A stretch of DNA of 64,000 nucleotides from Trissonchulus latispiculum (taxonomy: Eukaryota; Nematoda; Enoplea; Enoplida; Ironidae). This document shows positions 57,384 to 64,000 of this stretch, in pieces (the stretch's first letter is position 1; each line of letters opens with the position of its first letter). The stretch is from the NCBI GenBank assembly GCA_030248195.1, contig JASAND010020159.1, forward strand, positions 99,894-163,893, given 5' to 3'. The notes under the pieces were generated by a model. It searched no databases. It saw nothing but the letters and a program-made list of their open reading frames with translations, and was not told where the DNA came from. A program made the translations under genes and the position numbers.

Positions 57384-57573
57384 GTGCGTACGTTTATGTA
57401 CAGGTTGACATTACGTGATGTGATGGTTGGATTATGTAGCACCGTTTTCCAGATTTATACGTAAACTTGCACTGCTATCTAACAGCCAAGCTTTACGGAA
57501 GGTATATCGGCTGTTTGTCCGCGACATTATATACGTATATACCCACCTATTTTGTTAGTTTGTTTACTTTTAG

Positions 57574-57844
57574 CGCCAACATATAGCTACCCATATTTGC
57601 TGGCAGCCGGATGCAGAAGCGGTTTCATTTCTCTGTATACAGATCGTTTCAACAAACACTTGCAGAAATTTGTTGCCATGCCACGAAATAATAATAGCAA
57701 CAGGTTTTCACATGCTGATGAAAAGGATCGGTCCTGGCCGGTTATTGCCTGCTTCTGTCATTCTTCTACATCCTCCTCTTCCCAAAACGGAACGAATGAC
57801 AGGAATTATGACAACCGATTTCGTCTCTATTTTATGGGGCATAG
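57574..57844 (+). CDS. GEMIN5: Gemin5-like protein, exon 4 (last in window)
   Basis: Acceptor TTTACTTTTAG ends at 57573; donor GTATAT at 57845. Phase fits exon 3. Reads YPYLLAAGCRSGFISLYTD, a WD strand (family pattern Y-L-A-T-G-S-x-D-x-x-I-x-I-W), followed by a basic, Asn/Ser-rich insert typical of divergent propellers. No further exon is recognised to 64000, so the rest of this normally large protein (about 1,500 residues in vertebrates) must lie beyond the window or after a very long intron. Confidence 0.68.
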
Positions 57845-57885
57845 GTATATAATTTTGTATCACATTGAATGTATTGATTGCTTTT

Positions 57886-58500
57886 TATAGGGGGCGCGAT
57901 AGCGCTCCCCCTATAATATGGGTGTAAAACGCTCAGCGCGGCCCTTAGAGACCCGTTCGAGCGCCGTGCCAGCTATATACTCAGCCAAACTAGACAAATT
58001 TGGTATAGTTGGAATCAGCACGACGAGTACAACAAGTAGCAAAAAAGTTTTGGTCAAAGTTTTCAACTTTGAAAATTTTCGCTTCCGGACAAGTTAGGTC
58101 CGTTTGTTTTTTTCCGTGTAAGTCACGCTTGGGGAAGCCGTTTTAGTCGAACTCAAAAACTGAACGATCTGGGCATTTTCAGCCGGTGAAGTTTGGTTTT
58201 TCTGAGAATAGTATTTGTGTTAACGTACCTTTTGGGCAATTTTCCGCTGCCCGGCCCGGCCGGCCACCTGTGCGGCCGGCCAAAAGTGGCCTGACCTCTA
58301 AGATGGCCAGAAAAGTCCAATTTTGTGTCACGGCGACAGGGCTCAGAGAACAAGCTAGAGAGACGCAGCTTGTTGCATAAGAAACTTTGGGATGGATAGC
58401 GTGTCATAACCGAGGCGATTTTTGATATCTGGCCAGGATCGTTCAGGCGGCCGGCCCAAAGTTGGTCCGGCCAAATGGCCATTTTCGAAAAATTTCAAAG
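57886..58500 (+). repeat. Hairpin-started repeat E
   Basis: Begins with TATAGGGGG/CCCCCTATA around CGCGATAGCGCT (57886-57915), followed by ATATGGGTGT. This is the same design as the start of repeat D at 51277. It then carries GGCCGGCC-rich inverted words (58245-58280 and 58430-58460). The right end is undefined and no coding sequence is seen. Confidence 0.45.
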
Positions 58501-58919
58501 TCCCAACTACTCTACAGGAAATAGTCAAAAATAGGCCTAAATTTTGGGCCATATAGTGTGACGCATATATATACGGGTTATTGGGGTCGCAGAAAACGTG
58601 AAAACGATGAGCATAGTCGCAGCGCTGTGCGGTGCTGCTATCGTGCTGTACTGTTATGCAGGAACCATAGCACACTGTCTGTAAGCGTAAGCGTAACTGT
58701 AAGCGGCTAAACATATTAAACTTGGTGATAATTGTGTCTGTAGTAGGGGGGAACTGTTGCTATGTTAGCTGGTGCACTCTCTAGCTTCTACCGTGCTGTA
58801 TGTGCTGTCCTAAAACACAGCACCGTCGATAAGTTATTCATTTGTCACTGGCATTTGAAATTCGGCATACAGATAGTTTAGGACATGACAAACTATTATA
58901 GATAAGTTTCGTATACTTA
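58501..58919. other. Non-coding, nothing recognised
   Basis: Contains GTAAGCG/GTAACTG short repeats at 58680-58705. No gene. Confidence 0.4.
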
Positions 58920-59620
58920 TTACGATGTTACTATATGGTTGCGCTGCAGTACAGTGCTGCAGAAGTACAGCACGGCCTATAACTAATTACAAATAACTTG
59001 CAATCGTCTGCAATTCTGCAGGCACGTGCAGAATAGCATTGGAAATCATGCCGTATAAGTCTCCTTTTTTTGGCAGTGACGTTTGCGTCTAGTTGCTCTG
59101 CAGTAGAGTGCTACACAGCTACACAAAAGTTGCAATCGTCCGAAATTTTGCTTATTAGTTCGGCAGAGCATTAGAAATCATACAGAATAAGCTTCTTTCA
59201 CTGACAGTAAAGTTTGCATTTGGTTGCGATGCAGTAGAGTGCTGCTCACGTACAGCACGGCCTATAACTAGTTAGATACGTTGCAATTGTCCAAAATTTC
59301 GCATATAACTGCAGAAGAGCAATTGAAATCTTGCCCTATATATAAGTTTGTGTCATCGACAGTATAATTTGCATCTGGTTGCGCTGCAGTAGAGTGGCTG
59401 CTCAAGTACAGCACGGCCTGATACTAGCAACAGATAAATAGCAATCGCCTGAAATTCTGCAGGCACGTGCCTGGTAACATTTACAAATCATGCCGAATAA
59501 GTCTACTACTTTGGCAGTGACGCGTGCGTCTGGTTGCGCTGCAGTTGAGTGCTGCGGAAGTACAGCATGGCTTATAACAAACTACAGATAACTTTCTGCA
59601 ACTTTCTAAAATATTCTTAT
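58920..59620 (+). repeat. Degenerate tandem repeat of about 140-165 bp
   Basis: GTACAGCACGGCCTATAACTA or variants occur near 58967, 59246, 59408 and 59566, with a further weak unit near 59110. Each is preceded by GGTTGCGCTGCAGTAGAGTGCTGC-like sequence and followed by TTGCAATCGTC and GAAATC-TGCC words. About five diverged units. Confidence 0.7.
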
Positions 59621-60200
59621 TTGTAGTAGATGAGGGTTTTTCTGCCAAAATCAAGAAAAATGGAGAAATTGGTGCTTTTCAAGCTTCTTTGTTCTATGGC
59701 TTGGTTGACTGTTACGTAATTATTGGGGGAACTTTTAAAAGCTTCTTTCATAAAGCTTTAACATTTTGCTTAAGGTTTACTGAGAACCTTAAAATGAAAT
59801 AGGACAAGAATAAAAATGCTCCCATGGAGCATGAAAAATGCAATATGGGTGACACTGGGTTTTAAGCGGACAGAGGACTAGGTTTTAAAACGTTAATATG
59901 GGAGGGGAAGGTTGTAAATGCCAGGAGGACTAGGTTAAAAGCGCACTAATATGGACCAGCTTCGCTGAACAACCCAGCTTTCCAGGCGAGCTTGCTGATT
60001 TTGAAATATTATGCTTTATATATATACTTCAAGCGTTTTATACTGAGCTGCCAGAGCGGGATTTGTGACATTTTTACTGCATATATTGTATTAAGTGTTG
60101 GATTATATGTTGAGTATATATTATATGTTGGATTAATTAAATTAAATTAGGCTGGGTTGTAAGTTGCATTAATTATGTAATTATTAAGTATTACGAATAC

Positions 60201-60202
<2 letters not shown>
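59621..60202. other. Non-coding, nothing recognised
   Basis: No gene. A short GGACTAGGTTTTAAAACGTTAATATGG-like duplication is present at about 59870-59955. Confidence 0.35.

Positions 60203-60258
<56 letters not shown>
60203..60258. repeat. (TA)n microsatellite
   Basis: About 56 bases of TA repeat abutting the left inverted arm at 60259. Confidence 0.95.
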
Positions 60259-60261
<3 letters not shown>

Positions 60262-62032
60262 AGAAAACAAAATGCTCCTTCGTCGCATGTAAAATACATA
60301 TGAGTCCCCAGAAGGCAGGTTGTACAATAACAGAAGACAAGATCCACCCTGTAAAATATACATATGAGTGGAGTGGGGTTGTAAAAGAATGAAGACAAGA
60401 TGCATCAACGAACCATATGAGTCTGCCCTATAACGAGGCTCATATTGGCGTTGTGATGATAATGATTTGACGACAAATGACAATTTGATAATTATTATAT
60501 ATATATATACAAGCACCATGCAACTTAAGGTGGTGATTCCTTTTGGAGACATCAACTTTGAACCCTTATTACTCATTCATTACTTGGAGTTAAGAAGATA
60601 TTCTTATATCAGAATGGAGCTTAACATTTTCTCTTTCTAATGAATGCAATGAAACTAACTTCAGTCTTTGGAAACTAGTTTCCTGGATTTTCGAAGTTCT
60701 TTAATTTTCCAGATTTTTTGCAGACTAAAGTAAATTTTTTCCAGAGGCATCGGCTACATCATTCGATTACACTATCAAATAGCTGGGGACCCTTTTTTAA
60801 TTATCATGAAATCACTCTTCGTTATGAAGAAATAAGCTGAAACGTTTGCGCAACCTGGATTTTGCCTACTTTTCGCAACTTTAGCAAGCGGCCACTTTAG
60901 CTAGGAAGCAGCAACCGGGGCAACTAAAAAAGGGTCCCTGGGTATTTATGTGTAAAATATATCTAGTAAGTGGCAACCCTCTAGCTTGTATAGTAAATGC
61001 TCCACAATCGCTGGAAAAAGTTTGGTCATGTTTTTGCAAAAACTGCATTTTTTATGATAGCAGCTCACGGGATAGGAGTTGGAAGATCACCATGCCTCGG
61101 CTAATCGGCCTCGACGAGACCTTCAAATCGATACCCTTAGTTTAATTTTACGGCTTACGTAGCTCAAGAAATCGTGGATTATTTGATTTCTGCAAAATTT
61201 ACAAGTTTTCAACGCCAAAATAAGAAAATCGGCTATATCTCACACTAGAGAAGAGCTAGAAAGTTGCTTCCAAAAGCAAAAATGTAGAGCTCAACGAGAT
61301 CTTTCAAGTGAGTATAGTCATAGCTATGCAGTTGCTGCTCAACGGTCAGAAATTGGCGAAAACCGTCCTGAACGGAAATCTCGAAATTTTGAAGCCGGAT
61401 TGCGCGGAGGGTGTTAGAACACCAAACAAACTTATTTTGGAAAGTTTGATCAAATTTCATCTTGGTTTGAGCCGTCAACCAACAATATGTGCCCAAAAGG
61501 AATCACCACCTTAAGCAACTTGAAAACAGCTACGTAGTATTACGTAGTTGTTCAGAAAGGCAAGTGAAGTGCCGATTAAACTTTGACCAAAAACGGCTAC
61601 TCGAAACAGACCTATTGTCTAAATCCTTTTATATATAGTATTTTTATAAACATTATTTAAGCAAACGTAATACCAAGCAGAATTATAAACAACACATGAC
61701 ACATTCATGTCGTAGGCAGCACTGGTGCGACCCTTTGCTACCCTTGTAGTAAGTACTTGCATGACTGTTGTACATATTATGTTGTACAGTGTAGATAAAT
61801 ACAACGGTAAAAATTCTGGCATAGATTCATGTTATGTACGCCAATATGAGCCTCGTTATAGAGCAGGCTCATATGGTTCGTTGATGCATCTTGTCTTCAT
61901 TCTTTTACAACCCCACTCCACTCACTCCACTAGGTATTTTATAGGGTGGATCTTGTCTTGTTATTGTACAACCTGCCTTCTGGGGACTCATATGTATTTT
62001 ACATGCGACGAAGGAGCATTTTGTTTTCTTGT
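60259..62032. mobile_element. Element with 192-bp terminal inverted repeats, interrupted by a TTAA element
   Basis: Arms 60259-60450 and 61839-62032 are close inverted copies running from ACAAGAAAACAAAATGCTCC (outer) to GAGGCTCATATTGGCG (inner), with frames on both strands encoding the same peptides. Between them lie a TTAA element copy (60529-61510) and about 400 bases of other sequence. Without the insert the element would be about 790 bases. Non-coding; no clear duplication at the outer ends. Confidence 0.7.
60529..61510. mobile_element. TTAA element, copy 3 (982 bp)
   Basis: Ends GGTGGTGATTCC/GGAATCACCACC with TTAA on both sides (60525-60528 and 61511-61514). Same length as copy 1, opposite orientation, and colinear with it internally (AAATAGCTGGGGAC, GCGGAGGGTGTTAGAAC). 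No transposase. Confidence 0.85.
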
Positions 62033-62129
62033 CTTCAATTCTTTTACATGCTCCGCAATATATGTATATATGCAGTATTTGCTTACAATATTCACTTTGA
62101 ATTTGATAGACTGAAAATTATTATTGTCA

Positions 62130-63453
62130 CCTAAAATCGGCTAAGTCTCTTCCCCCAACACCACAGCTTTCAACAGACACTTTAGGTAGGCGGTTCTATG
62201 AGAAATGTTGCTCAGCTCATGTGGGGCTTTAATTTGGCACCAAATTTGACCACTTTTGAAAAATTTCATTTTCGACCAAAAATCGCCTAAGTCCCCACCC
62301 CATTCCACCACAGCACTCTACAGCCACTTTGAGCATGCAGTTCTATGACAAAAGTTGCTCAGCTCGCTTATGGTTTTCATTTGGTACCAAATTTGACCAC
62401 TTTTGAAAAATTTCATTTTTGATCACCTGTCACTTTACCTACCTGACCATCTCTACCTGACCCCCAGACGGTCAAGTGGAAACAGCCCAGAAAAATGAGT
62501 GGGTCGTAGAGCAAAACGGACACCGGGAATGAGCTCGGCGCACCAAAAAACCCCTATAGACAAAGTTTGGAGAGGCTATGTACAGTCCTATATGATGTTC
62601 CCGGAAGTCGGTACCGACCGGACCCTCCAGACGGCAAAATGGAACCAGCCCAGCAAGATGGGTAGGTCGGACGGCAAAACGGACACCGGGAATGAGCTGG
62701 GCGCACCAGAAAACCCCTATAGACAAAGTTTTGAGGGGCCAAGTAAAGCCTACTATGGACCTCCAGGAATCGGTTTCCGACCTGACCCCTCAGACGGTCA
62801 AGTGGAACCAGCCCAGCAACTTGGGTGAATCGGGCAGCAAAACTGATGGCGGGAATGGATTCTCCGCCCTCGAAAACCTTTATATGCAAGATTTGAGAAG
62901 TCTATCTTGAAAAATAAGCGAAAAAACTAAGTTCAAACTCGGACCCAAAATTCACCAACTTTGGCGGGACAGTACCCAAAAATGGTGCAACTTATCGGAA
63001 AACGAATTCAAGATTTTACAACCCCAACATGCCTAGTATTACGCCAAATAATTAGTTTAGCCCCATATATAGCGCAATCTGACTTATTACGGCTAATGTT
63101 AAGCATACTTTTGGGTCATTTTAGCGTTTTGACCGACTTTGGACCCCAGCCAAAAATTTTTTCTACCCCCCGGAAGTATAAAAACTAGCCTATCGGCTTA
63201 TTTTTGTTGCGTACTCCAAGAATATATATGGTTTTCATAGGCAAAAATTTTTCTATCTCTAGTTATTACGCCTACAAAACCCCCTTATGAGACATCAAAT
63301 CAGAGAAACCGGAAAAAACATCACTCTCGTAAGCGATTTTTGGCATAACTTTTTAACGGAAAGTGGTACGGGGATGAAACTTCGCACACATACTAAACTC
63401 GACACGTACAATTTTTTGCGTACATAATCTGCGCAGGAATCTGCGCAGCTTCT

Positions 63454-63457
<4 letters not shown>
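62130..63457 (-). repeat. Satellite-bearing repeat D, inverted copy
   Basis: Reverse-strand order: CTGCGCAG repeats next to (TA)n at 63425-63457, the body with GTTTAGTATGTGTGCGAAGTTTC (51411 region in the forward copy), 163-bp-type units (62460-62880), then about two 147-bp-type units (62130-62425). Diverged from the forward copy and lacking the ATAGGGG hairpin. Confidence 0.7.
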
Positions 63458-63488
<31 letters not shown>

Positions 63489-64000
63489 GGATCGACCGGA
63501 ATTCCGGTTCCGGTACTTTTTGGTTCCGGTTCCGGTTTTTCAAAACGTACCGGAACCGGAACCAATTTTAGCCTATTGTCAAAAGCTAAATTTATTTGAA
63601 TTTTCAAAAATTTTGTCCAAATTTTTCAAAACTTTGGAAATATTGCTACTCTCTTCTAACCAGAATGTTATTTTTCTCAAAAATTTTCGCCTGCGGCGCT
63701 ATTGTATTTACGCACTTAGAATGTCTAATGTAATAATAATAATAATAATCTTTGTTATGAATATTAATATATCATGGTTTTTTTGTGTTTTTACTGTGTT
63801 TTCGCACACTTTTTCTTAGAAAAACTCACTTAAAAACACACCGAAATTTTTAGATTCAGAAGCAAAATTTTACTAATTTTTTAAAAGTTTTGAACTACAG
63901 AAGACCTTTTCTTGAAAAAATTTTGCGCCTGCGGCGCGCTTGTCTTTTCATTCATTTTTTCAAAGCTTTGGCGTCCTACCTCTGTGCTTGTGTCCTTTTT
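63458..64000. other. Non-coding: (TA)n, CCGGAA-rich repeat and a possible hAT-like end
   Basis: (TA)n at 63458-63484, then GGTTCCGG/CCGGAACC words at 63493-63565. GGTTTTTTTGTGTTTTTACTGTG near 63775 resembles the left end of hAT-like element C, and GCGCCTGCGGCGC hairpins lie near 63688 and 63925. No gene. Confidence 0.4.

Overview
This is a gene-poor, repeat-dense stretch of an animal nuclear genome, most likely an invertebrate. That inference rests on Ty3/Gypsy and BEL/Pao retrotransposons, a CR1/L2-type LINE relic, a tRNA-derived SINE, many TIR transposons, and one intron-containing cellular gene. There is no bacterial or phage organisation. I cannot name the species.

Layout. 1-9350: a Gypsy retrotransposon region. 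A gag runs leftward off the window edge with one frame break; opposed to it is a rightward pol whose 1,003-codon RT-RNase H-integrase frame is intact (DD35E integrase). A long non-coding 3' region follows, ending at a polypurine tract. 9351-14827: a broken BEL/Pao element with a T-rich microsatellite inside its RT. 14980-18449: a decayed leftward coding region starting with an SGNH-hydrolase-like domain behind a splice-acceptor-like sequence. 18526-19767: a small hAT-like MITE and a foldback element. 20853-27720: a dead second Gypsy element carrying four nested DNA transposons. Each has its own TIRs and target-site duplication: hAT-like GTTTGAAG, Harbinger-like TAA, an unclassified TAG element, and a 982-bp TTAA element.

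27945-50820: no gene. It holds foldback elements, a second TTAA element, a 3.2-kb hAT-like element with another TTAA element inside it, a 1.35-kb inverted repeat, a 29-bp minisatellite, and a 3.1-kb hAT-like element (TSD GTGGGAGC) that contains a 660-bp palindrome and a SINE. 50821-57844: four exons that read as the N-terminal WD40 part of a Gemin5-like protein (SMN complex, snRNA recognition). Its introns hold a 163/147-bp satellite-bearing repeat, a hAT-like element inserted in a LINE relic, a foldback and a SINE. 57845-64000: repeats only, including a third TTAA element inside a pair of 192-bp inverted arms and an inverted copy of the satellite-bearing repeat.

The genes do not form a pathway. 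The only candidate cellular genes are the Gemin5-like gene and, less surely, the SGNH-like relic. The best reading of the window is a transposon graveyard in which layering, inverted repeats and recurring GC-rich hairpins record a history of insertions. Family names come from recognised motifs without database search.
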